Position numbers and translations under genes: made by a program | Assembly (NCBI GenBank): GCA_947379975.1 | Contig: CANCPF010000034.1 | Location: 1-15,672, forward strand | Direction: 5' to 3' | Origin: Methylophilaceae bacterium | GTDB lineage: Bacteria; Pseudomonadota; Gammaproteobacteria; Burkholderiales; Methylophilaceae | Length of the DNA: 15,672 nucleotides | Notes under the pieces: model-generated | Database searches by the model: none | The model's input: only the letters and a program-made list of their open reading frames with translations | Told to the model about the DNA's origin: nothing | Shown: piece after piece, positions 1 through 8,186 of the stretch | How positions within the stretch are numbered: the first letter of the stretch is position 1 | Layout: the number at the start of each line of letters is the position of its first letter

Positions 1-2082
1 TTTAAAGAATTACTGATTAATGTCACCAGTTTCTTTAGAGATCCTGATGTTTTTATTGAGCTTAAACACAATATTTTGCCACAATGTTTAGCAGACAAAG
101 ACGAAGGCTACGTTTTTCGGGTGTGGATTCCCGGTTGCGCCACCGGTGAAGAAGCCTATTCCATAGCCATTATATTGCGCGAACTGATGGACGAAAACCA
201 TCATCAATTTACCACGCAAATTTACGCGACGGATTTGGATGACGATGCCATCAACACCGCGCGTAACGGCCTTTATTTGCCCAATATTATGCAAGATATT
301 TCACCAGAAAGACTGCGCCGCTTTTTTATTAAAGATGACGCTGGCTTTCGGGTTAGAAAAGAAATCCGCGAAATGGTGGTATTTGCCGTACAAAATGTGG
401 TTAAGGATCCACCTTTTACTAAGCTGGATTTACTCAGCTGCCGTAATTTGATGATTTACCTAGAGCCGGTTTTGCAAAACCGGCTGATTCCAGTGTTTCA
501 TTACTCGTTAAAACAAGACGGCATTCTGATTGTTTCACCCTCAGAAAGTATCGGCAGTCATACTGAATTGTTTGACCCAATCAATCGCAAGTATAAGATT
601 TATCGAGCATCGCGCAGTCTAGTTTCAAGAAAAAAACTATTGACGAGTGGCTTGGCTTGGGGCTCTGCCGCCAGCATCAAATCGTTAGGTGCGGAAGGCA
701 CTAAACCGCCCACCGCCAATTTTACCGAGCTGGCCAAACGCCTATTACTTAAACTTTATGCCCCAGCCTCGGTGGTGACAGATTTACAAGGCAACATTTT
801 ATATGTGCATGGAGAAACTGGCCGCTACTTGCGCCCAGCACCGGGCCAAGCAACACTTAATGTCATCGATATGGCGCGTGAAGGCCTACAACTACCATTA
901 AGGACTGCGATTAATGCCGCAGTGAGTGAGGGTTTAGCTACCATTAATAAAGAGCTGACGATTAAAAGCAATGACGAGGTTTACCTGATTAATTTTAGCT
1001 TGCGTAAACAGGCCAGCCCAGAAGCCAGCGAAGGTATTTTACTGTTAAGTTTTCCGGATGTTGCACACGTAGCGCCGAGCAAAAATAAACAACGCTTAGC
1101 TAGCGTGGACAGCAGCACGCAATTGCGTATTGATGCGCTAGAGCTTGAATTAAATAGCACCAAGGAAAGTTTGCAAGCCACCATAGAAGCGCAACAAATA
1201 AGTAACGAAGAAATGCTTTCCAGCAACGAGGAAATGCAATCCACCAATGAAGAAATGCAGTCTACTAATGAAGAATTAGAAACATCAAAAGAGGAACTAC
1301 AATCGGTTAACGAAGAGCTTATTACCGTGAACGCTGAGCTACAAACCAAAATAGAGCAATTGTCTGACATGAAAAACGACATGAAAAATTTGCTAGACAA
1401 TGTCAATGTCGGCATTATTTTTCTAGATCAGCACTTGCAGATTCGTCGCTTCACACGCGAAGCGAAGCGCGCTTATCGTTTGGCGCAAACCGATGTAGGA
1501 CGTCATTTAGGCGACATCAAGAGCGATTTAAGTGGCGACGATTTATTGCTGCCAGCGCAAGAGGTGCTTGAAACTTTAGTGCCTTATGAACGCGAAATGC
1601 AGACGCAAGATGGTGCGTTACTCTTTGCACGTATTCAACCTTACCGTAGCACCGACAATGTGATTGATGGCGTCGTGCTGACCTTTACCGATATTACCGA
1701 GCGCTTGAATGCTATCACCCAACATGAAGCGTTAGAAATGGCGGAAGGTATTGTTAACACCGTGCGTGAGCCACTATTGGTGCTAAACAGCAGCTTGCAA
1801 ATTGTGGCAGCTAGCCACTCTTTTTACCAAACCTTTAAAGTACCGGCTAATGAAGTAATGGCCAAATACATCTACCAATTGGGTAATCAACAATGGGATA
1901 TTGCTGCCTTACGTAAGCTGCTGGAAAGCGTAGTGAGTAACGACCAGACCTTTGAAAACTACCTGGTTGAGCATGATTTTCCTGTCATTGGACATAAAAA
2001 GATGTCACTCAATGCACGCCGTATTGTCAGTAAGATTGGGCGTGTACAGCTCATATTATTAGCCATAGAGGAAGTTAAATGA
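1..2082 (+). CDS. CheB/CheR-type PAS protein, 5' end outside window (CheR methyltransferase, coiled coil, PAS domains)
   Basis: The frame is open from base 1, so the true start lies upstream; 693 residues are visible. Codons 1-22 match the conserved CheR stretch around NVTSFFRDP. The SAM-binding motif GCATGEEAYS is at codons 45-54, and SCRNLMIYL, the CheR counterpart of a methyltransferase NPPY-like segment, at 146-154. A PAS-like region (about 241-350) is followed by a long coiled coil (about 380-455) and two further PAS-like regions (about 456-565 and 575-690). This order is typical of CheB/CheR fusions, whose CheB methylesterase part would lie upstream. CheR domains methylate glutamates of chemoreceptors; in fusions like this the target is usually unknown. 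No histidine kinase domain follows the last PAS: the protein ends there and overlaps the next gene by ATGA. The CheR call is secure; the presence of CheB is inferred. Confidence 0.9.
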   Translation, partial: FKELLINVTSFFRDPDVFIELKHNILPQCLADKDEGYVFRVWIPGCATGEEAYSIAIILRELMDENHHQFTTQIYATDLDDDAINTARNGLYLPNIMQDISPERLRRFFIKDDAGFRVRKEIREMVVFAVQNVVKDPPFTKLDLLSCRNLMIYLEPVLQNRLIPVFHYSLKQDGILIVSPSESIGSHTELFDPINRKYKIYRASRSLVSRKKLLTSGLAWGSAASIKSLGAEGTKPPTANFTELAKRLLLKLYAPASVVTDLQGNILYVHGETGRYLRPAPGQATLNVIDMAREGLQLPLRTAINAAVSEGLATINKELTIKSNDEVYLINFSLRKQASPEASEGILLLSFPDVAHVAPSKNKQRLASVDSSTQLRIDALELELNSTKESLQATIEAQQISNEEMLSSNEEMQSTNEEMQSTNEELETSKEELQSVNEELITVNAELQTKIEQLSDMKNDMKNLLDNVNVGIIFLDQHLQIRRFTREAKRAYRLAQTDVGRHLGDIKSDLSGDDLLLPAQEVLETLVPYEREMQTQDGALLFARIQPYRSTDNVIDGVVLTFTDITERLNAITQHEALEMAEGIVNTVREPLLVLNSSLQIVAASHSFYQTFKVPANEVMAKYIYQLGNQQWDIAALRKLLESVVSNDQTFENYLVEHDFPVIGHKKMSLNARRIVSKIGRVQLILLAIEEVK
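1201..1341 (+). repeat. In-frame heptad repeats encoding a coiled coil
   Basis: Seven consecutive heptads built on x-N-E-E-(M/L) occupy codons 401-447 of the CheR-PAS protein (for example SNEEMLS, STNEEMQ, STNEELE). The DNA shows a degenerate 21-base periodicity. The repeat links the CheR/PAS half to the C-terminal PAS domains. Such a segment is common in CheB/CheR-PAS proteins and probably forms a dimeric helical linker. Confidence 0.8.
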
Positions 2083-3533
2083 CCGACAAGCCAGTATCTG
2101 CTAGAAGTAAGACCGCTTACGCTCAGCATGATAATCGGGCTGAAGCTGAAGCTGATCTGGCCAAACACCCTAGAACAAGTTTAGGCGAGACCGTTAATGC
2201 TGAACAAATGTTGCATGAACTGCAAGTACACCAAATTGAGCTGGAAATGCAAAATGAAGCCTTACGACAAGCGTATATTGCTTTAGAAGACTCACGCGAC
2301 CGCTACTTTGATCTATTTGAATTTGCGCCGATTGGCTACTTTACGCTAAGCGCAACGGGCTTAATTGTCGAGGTTAATTTTGTCGGTGCAGAATTATTAA
2401 AGGCAGACCGGCAACAATTAATCGGCCAGCCCTTGGCCAAATATATTGCGCCTGAAGATAGTGATCAATTTCATTTACGCCAAATGCGCTTAAACCGCGA
2501 CGAAGTGCAGCAAAGTTACGACATGCAGATTAAGCGTGAAAGCGAAATTAAATGCTATGTTCATGTCAATGCGCTGCGCGTGACAAAAAACGATGGCACA
2601 CTGAACTTTAGAATAACGTTAACCGACATTAGCAAAACTAAGCTGATGGAACAAGATTTGCGCCTTGCTGCTAGTGCTTTTGAGGTGCAAGAAGGCATGA
2701 TTATTAGCGATAAACAAAGTAAGATTATTCGCGTAAACCAAGCTTTTATTGAATTAACTGACTACCGTACTAATGATGTGCTTGGCCAAAACGCCACGTT
2801 TATCACTGCTATCAATGGGAAATCGCAGCATCCAGAATCTTTTAAAGCTATTATTGAGCGCGTTAGCCCACTTAAATGCTGGAAAGGTGAAGTGTGGAGC
2901 CAACGCAGAGACGGTGTTGTTTTTCCATGTTTAGCCTCGGTTACTGTGGTATTGGATAATGAAGGGCGTATCAGCAATTATATAGGCTGTTTTTATGATA
3001 TTAGCCTGCAGAAACAAGCTGAGAAAATACTGCTAGAGGAAAAACAGCGCCTAGAAATGCAGGTAGAGAAAACTAGCACTGAATTAAGTAGCATCAAAAC
3101 AGAATCTGAAGAGGTCAATACTGCGCTGAAAGTATTAATAAAAATGCGTAACACTGAAAACGTGGCCGCTAAAAGCCTGTTAAAGGATGAACTTAGTTTA
3201 GAGGTTTTACCTTTTATAGAAAAACTAAAGCAAAATAATCAGGATATTAGGCAAGTACGGCTGGTTAATACACTAGAAGCGAATCTGCAACGTTTAGTCA
3301 GCACTTATGGTAGCCCTAACACGATTAGTGCATCGTTAAAAAACCTAACCCCTAAAGAAATTCAAGTCGCAAGCATGGTGAGAGAAGGCCTTTCAACCAA
3401 AGCCATTGCTTCCACACTAGCCCTTTCGCCTGAAACTATTAGTATTCATCGAAAAAACATCCGCAGAAAAATTGGCCTGGACAGTAAAGACAAAAACCTG
3501 CGCAGCTATTTAATGGTATTTGATAACACTTAA
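2079..3533 (+). CDS. PAS-PAS sensor transcription regulator with C-terminal LuxR-type HTH
   Basis: This is a 484-residue cytoplasmic protein with no signal peptide or membrane span. Residues 45-70 form a short helical segment (HELQVHQIELEMQNEALR), followed by PAS1 (about 73-190, with FAPIGYFTL) and PAS2 with a PAC-like end (about 195-312, closing GCFYDIS). A helical linker with an ALKVLIKMR motif (about 313-412) leads to a LuxR/FixJ-type DNA-binding domain at 423-470 (LTPKEIQVASMVREG, then a recognition-helix region LSPETISIHRKNIRRKIGL). This linker plus HTH is a known PAS-LuxR family. The start ATG lies in ATGA shared with the upstream stop, with AGAGGA six bases before it, so translation is probably coupled to the CheR-PAS gene. 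It has no receiver domain with a phospho-acceptor Asp; a ligand- or redox-sensing PAS input is inferred. Its DNA targets are unknown. Confidence 0.9.
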   Translation: MTDKPVSARSKTAYAQHDNRAEAEADLAKHPRTSLGETVNAEQMLHELQVHQIELEMQNEALRQAYIALEDSRDRYFDLFEFAPIGYFTLSATGLIVEVNFVGAELLKADRQQLIGQPLAKYIAPEDSDQFHLRQMRLNRDEVQQSYDMQIKRESEIKCYVHVNALRVTKNDGTLNFRITLTDISKTKLMEQDLRLAASAFEVQEGMIISDKQSKIIRVNQAFIELTDYRTNDVLGQNATFITAINGKSQHPESFKAIIERVSPLKCWKGEVWSQRRDGVVFPCLASVTVVLDNEGRISNYIGCFYDISLQKQAEKILLEEKQRLEMQVEKTSTELSSIKTESEEVNTALKVLIKMRNTENVAAKSLLKDELSLEVLPFIEKLKQNNQDIRQVRLVNTLEANLQRLVSTYGSPNTISASLKNLTPKEIQVASMVREGLSTKAIASTLALSPETISIHRKNIRRKIGLDSKDKNLRSYLMVFDNT

Positions 3534-3712
3534 TTCCCTACGCTTAAATTAGCGCTCAAATAAGCACATAAATAACCATTAATGGTTGAATGATATAACC
3601 ATATTATGCTTACTCTTTACATCTGCAACTAATCACACTTTCAGACTACTATCAAAAAATCAGGCTTGTATTTTTTTATACTTTAGTATAAATTTACACT
3701 TAATCCGAAAAG

Positions 3713-3753
3713 ATATTTAACGCACCGCAAAATCACTGCGCCACGTTAAATAT
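3713..3753. promoter_or_regulatory. Interrupted dyad or hairpin upstream of the small acidic gene
   Basis: ATATTTAACG (3713-3722) and CGTTAAATAT (3744-3753) are perfect 10-base arms. Inside them, after a symmetric 3x3 internal loop, CGCA (3726-3729) pairs with TGCG (3737-3740) around a 7-base loop. There is no following T-run, so it is not a standard terminator. It lies 77 bases before the ATG at 3831 and could be an operator or a structured 5' leader. Confidence 0.4.
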
Positions 3754-3817
3754 GCGCCCATTATTTTGTACTTAATTGGCGGCCTGTTGTGACGATATTG
3801 TCGTTTCAATGTGGGAA

Positions 3818-3823
3818 AGGGAG
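3818..3823 (+). promoter_or_regulatory. Strong ribosome binding site fixing the start of the small acidic gene
   Basis: AGGGAG lies seven bases before ATG 3831. It favours that start over the in-frame GTG at 3789, which has no such site. It is the clearest Shine-Dalgarno sequence in the signalling block. Confidence 0.7.
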
Positions 3824-3830
3824 AGTAAAC

Positions 3831-4073
3831 ATGAAACGTAGTTTAGGCATTAAAAGCAAACTAGAGCATGTAATCGCTGAAGTGGAAGATAACATTGGCG
3901 ACGAGTTGCAGTCTATCGAAGACGCCAATGCACTAAACGCTAGGCAACGCGGTTTTTTATGTGGCAATGATGTACTTAAATCCATTGAGTCAGGCGAAGA
4001 ATCGAACGAAGATTCAATTGAGGCGCTGGATAACGAGTCGTTTGTAGCAACTGATAATGGTAATGGCGTATGA
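3831..4073 (+). CDS. Small acidic protein of unknown function
   Basis: This is an 80-residue protein that I do not recognise. The N-terminus is basic (MKRSLGIKSK), a helix-prone stretch follows (LEHVIAEVEDNIGDELQSIEDANALNARQ), and the C-terminal half is acidic and probably disordered (ESGEESNEDS, then a Gly/Asn end). There is a single Cys near residue 44, and no signal peptide, membrane span or known motif. The strong Shine-Dalgarno site makes it a credible gene despite its size. It lies alone between the LuxR-type regulator and the GGDEF gene, with about 120 bases to the latter. It may be a target of the regulator or an accessory of the cyclase; this is only position-based. A GTG start at 3789 would add 14 residues but is less likely. 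Confidence 0.65.
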   Translation: MKRSLGIKSKLEHVIAEVEDNIGDELQSIEDANALNARQRGFLCGNDVLKSIESGEESNEDSIEALDNESFVATDNGNGV

Positions 4074-4193
4074 ATTAACCCATTAGCCATTAGTTACAAG
4101 ATTGTTTTAGCAATACCGGATAACAAATTAACAAGTATTTTCGTGCACAACATTTTTAGACAGGCGATTAAGCAAACAATTTTGTAACGAAAA

Positions 4194-5732
4194 ATGGAAA
4201 AGAAACCTCATTTATCTACCGTGACACAAATGCGCCATGCTGATGAAATCTTTTCATCGCAAATAATAAAGCGTGCGCCTAGCTCGCCATTAACTTCGTT
4301 AATTAAAGAACTTCAATTACTGCAAGAACTGAGCGAGCATCACGCTGAGCTTGAGTTACAGAATCAAGAACTCCAACAAACACAGATCGCCCTTGAAGAA
4401 GCGCTAAACGGCTACGTAAGCCTGTATGAATTTTCTCCAGTGGCATATTTAAGCTTGACTGAAAACGGTACGATAGTAGAAGCTAACTTAGTGAGCGCGG
4501 ATTTATTGCAAATAGATCGCTCAAGTTTAATTAAACAACGTTTTTCACGCTATATTGCCCCAGAAAGCGCGGATATCTGGCACCAGCACTTTCACAAATT
4601 AAAACAGCAAGGCGTCAATAAAAGTTGTGACTTAAAAATCCACCGTACAGACGGTAGCATTTTTTATGCTCGGCTTGATTGCTTATTACTGAATTTTGTT
4701 GCTCAAGACCTAAACACTGAAAAAAACCTAGAAAATTTTACAGACAGCCATGTGCAGAGCAATCATATTAACAATAGTCATGCTGATCTAAGAATACGCA
4801 TGACTCTGACCGACATTACTGAAGCTAAAATTATTGAGCAGGAATTGCGCGTAGCCGCCATGGTCTTTGAATCGCATGAGGCAATTATCATGACAGATTC
4901 CAACAATGTGATTCTTAAAGTGAATGATGCCTTCAGCAAAATAACTGGTTACAGTGCAGAAGATGCAGTGGGCAACACGCCTAACCTATATTCTTCAGGT
5001 CGCCATGATGCCGCATTTTACACTAGCATGTGGTCGAAAATTAATAGTGAAGATAAGTGGCAGGGTGAGGTGTGGAATCGCTTCAAAAATGGAGTTGATG
5101 TGCCATGCTGGCTTTCTGTGACAGCCGTTCACAGCGAGGATGGAACGGTTACGCATTATTTGGGAAGCTTCCATGACATTACCACGCGAAAAATGGCAGA
5201 TGAGCAAATGCAGTTACTAGCATTTTATGACAGCTTAACCAATCTACCAAATCGGCGTTTATTTTTAGATAGAATGCAACGTGCCATGATTAGTAGTAAC
5301 CGTAACAGAAACTATTGTGCGCTGATGCTGATTGATTTTGATAATTTTAAATGTATTAACGACACCCTTGGGCATGATGTAGGTGACCTCATGCTGCAAA
5401 CAGTGGCGCAAAGATTACAAGTATCTGTGCGAGAAGGCGATACTGTCGCACGCTTGGGTGGTGATGAGTTTGTGGTGATGCTAGAAAACTTGCACGAAGA
5501 TGTCACAACGGCAACAGCAATCGCTAAAAAAATTGGTGAACAGATTATCACGGCTATTAATCAGCCATTTCAACTGGCCGGTAATGAATGTAAATGTAGC
5601 GTAAGTATCGGCATTAGCCTGTTCTTGAGAAAGCTCAATACGCCAGCTGAAATTCAGAAACAAGCCGACCTTGCCATGTATGAGGCCAAGGCAACTGGTG
5701 GCAACATCCTTAAAGTTTTTATAGATCAGTAA
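4194..5732 (+). CDS. Diguanylate cyclase with two PAS domains (PAS-PAS-GGDEF)
   Basis: This is a 512-residue soluble protein predicted to make cyclic di-GMP from two GTP. A helical segment (about 40-68) precedes PAS1 (about 72-210) and PAS2 with PAC (about 215-335, ending LGSFHDIT). The GGDEF domain (about 345-510) has LTNLPNRRLF, the metal/substrate segment around D381 and N384 (DFDNFK), and an intact GGDEF at 422-426. The RxxD inhibitory I-site is present at R413-D416, five residues before GGDEF, so product feedback is expected. No EAL domain is present. Its sensor half aligns by eye with the LuxR-type regulator at 2079-3533, but PAS1 carries about 27 extra residues (roughly 165-195). ATG 4194 has only a weak ribosome binding site. 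The catalytic call is strong; the PAS ligand is unknown. Confidence 0.93.
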   Translation: MEKKPHLSTVTQMRHADEIFSSQIIKRAPSSPLTSLIKELQLLQELSEHHAELELQNQELQQTQIALEEALNGYVSLYEFSPVAYLSLTENGTIVEANLVSADLLQIDRSSLIKQRFSRYIAPESADIWHQHFHKLKQQGVNKSCDLKIHRTDGSIFYARLDCLLLNFVAQDLNTEKNLENFTDSHVQSNHINNSHADLRIRMTLTDITEAKIIEQELRVAAMVFESHEAIIMTDSNNVILKVNDAFSKITGYSAEDAVGNTPNLYSSGRHDAAFYTSMWSKINSEDKWQGEVWNRFKNGVDVPCWLSVTAVHSEDGTVTHYLGSFHDITTRKMADEQMQLLAFYDSLTNLPNRRLFLDRMQRAMISSNRNRNYCALMLIDFDNFKCINDTLGHDVGDLMLQTVAQRLQVSVREGDTVARLGGDEFVVMLENLHEDVTTATAIAKKIGEQIITAINQPFQLAGNECKCSVSIGISLFLRKLNTPAEIQKQADLAMYEAKATGGNILKVFIDQ

Positions 5733-5779
5733 TCACAATCAAGCGCTAAAAACTAAATTTATTGAACAAAAAAAATCGA

Positions 5780-8020
5780 TTAAAAGTCTAGCGGATTGAC
5801 ATCAACCGCCCAACGCACCTTGGCCGCTATCGCCTTTCCGCGTAACTGAGCAAGCAAATTCTTCAGTAAATGCTGTAACACTGGGCGGCTAGTCGCCTGC
5901 ATTAATATATGACCGCGTTCCATGCCTTTTAAACGCTCCATTTGCGGACGCACTGGATCGTAAACCAACACTTGCTCAGTCAAACTCCGCGCCAAGACAA
6001 ATGCGTGCTGCAAAAATTGTTGCACCAGCGCATAATCATTCGCTTCTGCACGTAACAAAGCGGTAAAAACATAGGGCGGAAACTGTACTTGCTCGCGCTC
6101 TAGCAACAGAGAATTAGCGTAAGTGACGTAATCTTGCATGCGCAAAGCATTAAACAATTCATGCTCAGGAAACTGCGTCTGAATAATCACCTGACCCGCT
6201 TTATCCGCCCGACCAGCACGACCAGCCACTTGCATCAACTGGGCAAACAGGCGCTCACTCGCACGAAAATCTGGGCTATGCAGCGCACTGTCGGTATCAA
6301 CCACGCCCACTAGCGTTAAATTAGGAAAATCATGACCTTTGGCGAGCATTTGCGTGCCGACCAAAATGTCAATTTCCTGATTGTGTACTTTATCTAAAAT
6401 TTCCACCAAGGCATCTTTACGGCTGGTGCTATCGCGATCAACTCTAGCAATTCTGGCCGTTGGCAGTAGTTGCGCCAGCGTTTGTTCCAGCCTTTGCGTG
6501 CCGTGGCCAGTCGGGTGTAAATCGGCATTGCCACAGCTCGGGCATTGATTAGGAATTTTTTGCTCATGCCCACAATGATGACAACGCAATTTTCGCTGAC
6601 CCAAATGCACCACCAGCTTGCTACTGCATCGCATACAAGGCGCTATCCAATGGCAAGCAGAGCATAATAAAACTGGCGAATAACCACGCCGATTAATGAA
6701 CAATAAACTTTGTTCTTTACGCGCCAAACGTAATTTGAGTGCGGCAATTAACTGTGGCGTTAAGCCCTGCTGTAAGTTAACTTTGGTCGTGTCTATACAA
6801 TCAATATGCGGCAATTGTGCGGCGCTTACTGCCCGCTGGTTCAGGCTAAGTAAATGGTATTTATTGCTTTGCGCTTGATTGGCTGACGACTTAATCGCGG
6901 TGGCGTTGTGCCAGCTCTCCAGCGCAGGCGTGGCCGAACCTAGCACCACCGGAATGTTCAGCCGCTTGGCTCGCACCAAGGCAACATCACGCGCGTGATA
7001 ACGCATGCTATCTTGCTGCTTGTAAGAGCTGTCATGTTCCTCATCAATAATAATGAGCTTTAAATTCGGCAAAGGCGTAAAAATAGAAAGCCGCGTACCG
7101 ATGACAATTTTGGCTGCGCCAGATTGCGCTAATTGCCAATGATGTAAGCGCTCGCTCTCGCTAAGATTACTGTGTAAGCTTACTAGCGGAAAATTAGGCA
7201 GGCGACTACGAAAGCGCGCTTCTAACTGTGGCGTTAAATTTATTTCTGGCACCAGCACTAATACTTGCGCGTCATCATTCTGTAAAACGTGCTGCATTAG
7301 GCGTATGTAAACTTCAGTTTTACCGCTGCCGGTAATGCCATGTAACAGCCAAGCTTTAAATGTTGCCGCCGCCTGAACAATCTGCGTTACCGCAGAAGCT
7401 TGCTCTGCGTTGAGTTCTGGCTCTTTGATAGAGGCTGTGGCCAGCCCAACCGCCAAGGTTTTAACACCCACCTGCACTTGTAAACTGCTCGCCCAACCGT
7501 CTACCACCAACTGCTTTGCTACTTTACGTGCGCTACTAGAAATTTCATCAAGGGCAGCTTCTGTCAGCGATGTACTGGCTTCCAAAGCGGCTAATACGCG
7601 GCGTGTGACTAACTGTTTTTTAGGAAGGCTTTCAATCTCGAGCTGCCGACCTAATGCTGTCAGCTGATAGGCATATTGCTTACGCGACACCGCCGGTGCA
7701 ACTTGCCTTAAGCGCGCTGGCAAGGCCGACAATAAGGCTTGTCCGTAAGGATATTGGTAATAATCTGCACTAAACTTTACTAAATTTAACGTTTCGGCAT
7801 CTATCGGCAATTCATCACTAAAGACTTGCGTGACTTGCTTGAGTTTTTCAATGGCAAACTCGCTGGTATCGGCAACACCGACCACCACACCTATTTGGCT
7901 GCGCCGGCCAAACGGCACTAATACACGCTGACCAACTTTAGCCACTTTACCGCCGCTCAAGTAATCAAATATGCGATCTAACGGTACGTCTAAGGCAATT
8001 TTTAGGATGAATTTGGGCAA
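5780..8020 (-). CDS. priA: Primosomal protein N' (PriA helicase)
   Basis: This is a 746-residue superfamily 2 3'-to-5' DNA helicase that recognises stalled forks and starts primosome assembly for replication restart; the E. coli enzyme has about 730 residues. The N-terminal DNA-binding domain begins with the typical ALDVPLDRIFDYL. Walker A GITGSGKT is at 228-235 and Walker B DEEH at 326-329. The zinc module has all eight cysteines at 453, 456, 462, 465, 480, 483, 493 and 496. Helicase motifs GTQMLAKGHDFPNLTLV and QVAGRAGR follow. The start is a TTG at 8018-8020, because an in-frame TAA lies immediately before it and no ATG or GTG fits the family N-terminus. No clear Shine-Dalgarno is visible. 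It converges on the GGDEF gene (47 bases between stops) and diverges from argS. Confidence 0.96.
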   Translation of the reverse strand: MPKFILKIALDVPLDRIFDYLSGGKVAKVGQRVLVPFGRRSQIGVVVGVADTSEFAIEKLKQVTQVFSDELPIDAETLNLVKFSADYYQYPYGQALLSALPARLRQVAPAVSRKQYAYQLTALGRQLEIESLPKKQLVTRRVLAALEASTSLTEAALDEISSSARKVAKQLVVDGWASSLQVQVGVKTLAVGLATASIKEPELNAEQASAVTQIVQAAATFKAWLLHGITGSGKTEVYIRLMQHVLQNDDAQVLVLVPEINLTPQLEARFRSRLPNFPLVSLHSNLSESERLHHWQLAQSGAAKIVIGTRLSIFTPLPNLKLIIIDEEHDSSYKQQDSMRYHARDVALVRAKRLNIPVVLGSATPALESWHNATAIKSSANQAQSNKYHLLSLNQRAVSAAQLPHIDCIDTTKVNLQQGLTPQLIAALKLRLARKEQSLLFINRRGYSPVLLCSACHWIAPCMRCSSKLVVHLGQRKLRCHHCGHEQKIPNQCPSCGNADLHPTGHGTQRLEQTLAQLLPTARIARVDRDSTSRKDALVEILDKVHNQEIDILVGTQMLAKGHDFPNLTLVGVVDTDSALHSPDFRASERLFAQLMQVAGRAGRADKAGQVIIQTQFPEHELFNALRMQDYVTYANSLLLEREQVQFPPYVFTALLRAEANDYALVQQFLQHAFVLARSLTEQVLVYDPVRPQMERLKGMERGHILMQATSRPVLQHLLKNLLAQLRGKAIAAKVRWAVDVNPLDF

Positions 8021-8186
8021 TTATTTTAGGGCTTATTAGAAGGTTTATTTAGGCTTAGCCGTTTGATTATCAAACAATAATAGCCGGCAAGCAATGATAC
8101 ACAGCAAACAATCAAAGAAATATAAAACAGCTCGCCAGTTAGGTTAAAATAGCACCCTTAAATATTCACTTAAGCGCACACTTGTT

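Larger units (their letters stand above)
3534..3830. other. AT-rich intergenic region with several inverted repeats
   Basis: No convincing gene lies in these 297 bases. They hold a perfect 14-base palindrome (AACCATTAATGGTT, 3574-3587), a second copy of TAACCAT at 3596-3602, an inverted repeat TATACT-TT-AGTATA at 3677-3690, and the larger dyad at 3713-3753. TTGTAT (3666-3671) and TATAAA (3687-3692) resemble -35 and -10 boxes, but the 15-base spacing is short. No T-tailed terminator was seen behind the LuxR-type gene. The region probably carries the promoter and control sites of the small acidic gene. Confidence 0.5.

Noticed and set aside
1201..1341. Tandem 21-base repeats that could suggest a satellite or CRISPR-like array
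   Set aside because: They are degenerate, in frame and encode heptads typical of CheB/CheR-PAS proteins; there are no spacers.
981..1415. 144-codon open frame on the minus strand, rich in Ser and Cys
   Set aside because: It is the antisense of the coiled-coil repeats of the CheR-PAS gene; its low complexity mirrors those repeats and it has no family features.
3541..3554. CGCT...AGCG hairpin after the LuxR-type gene as a terminator
   Set aside because: It has only four pairs and no T-run.
3789..3830. GTG start adding 14 residues to the small acidic protein
   Set aside because: ATG 3831 has a strong AGGGAG at ideal spacing, whereas the GTG has none.
5733..5779. Terminator between the convergent GGDEF gene and priA
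   Set aside because: No stem longer than a few pairs could be found; the A-run near 5768-5775 alone is not enough.
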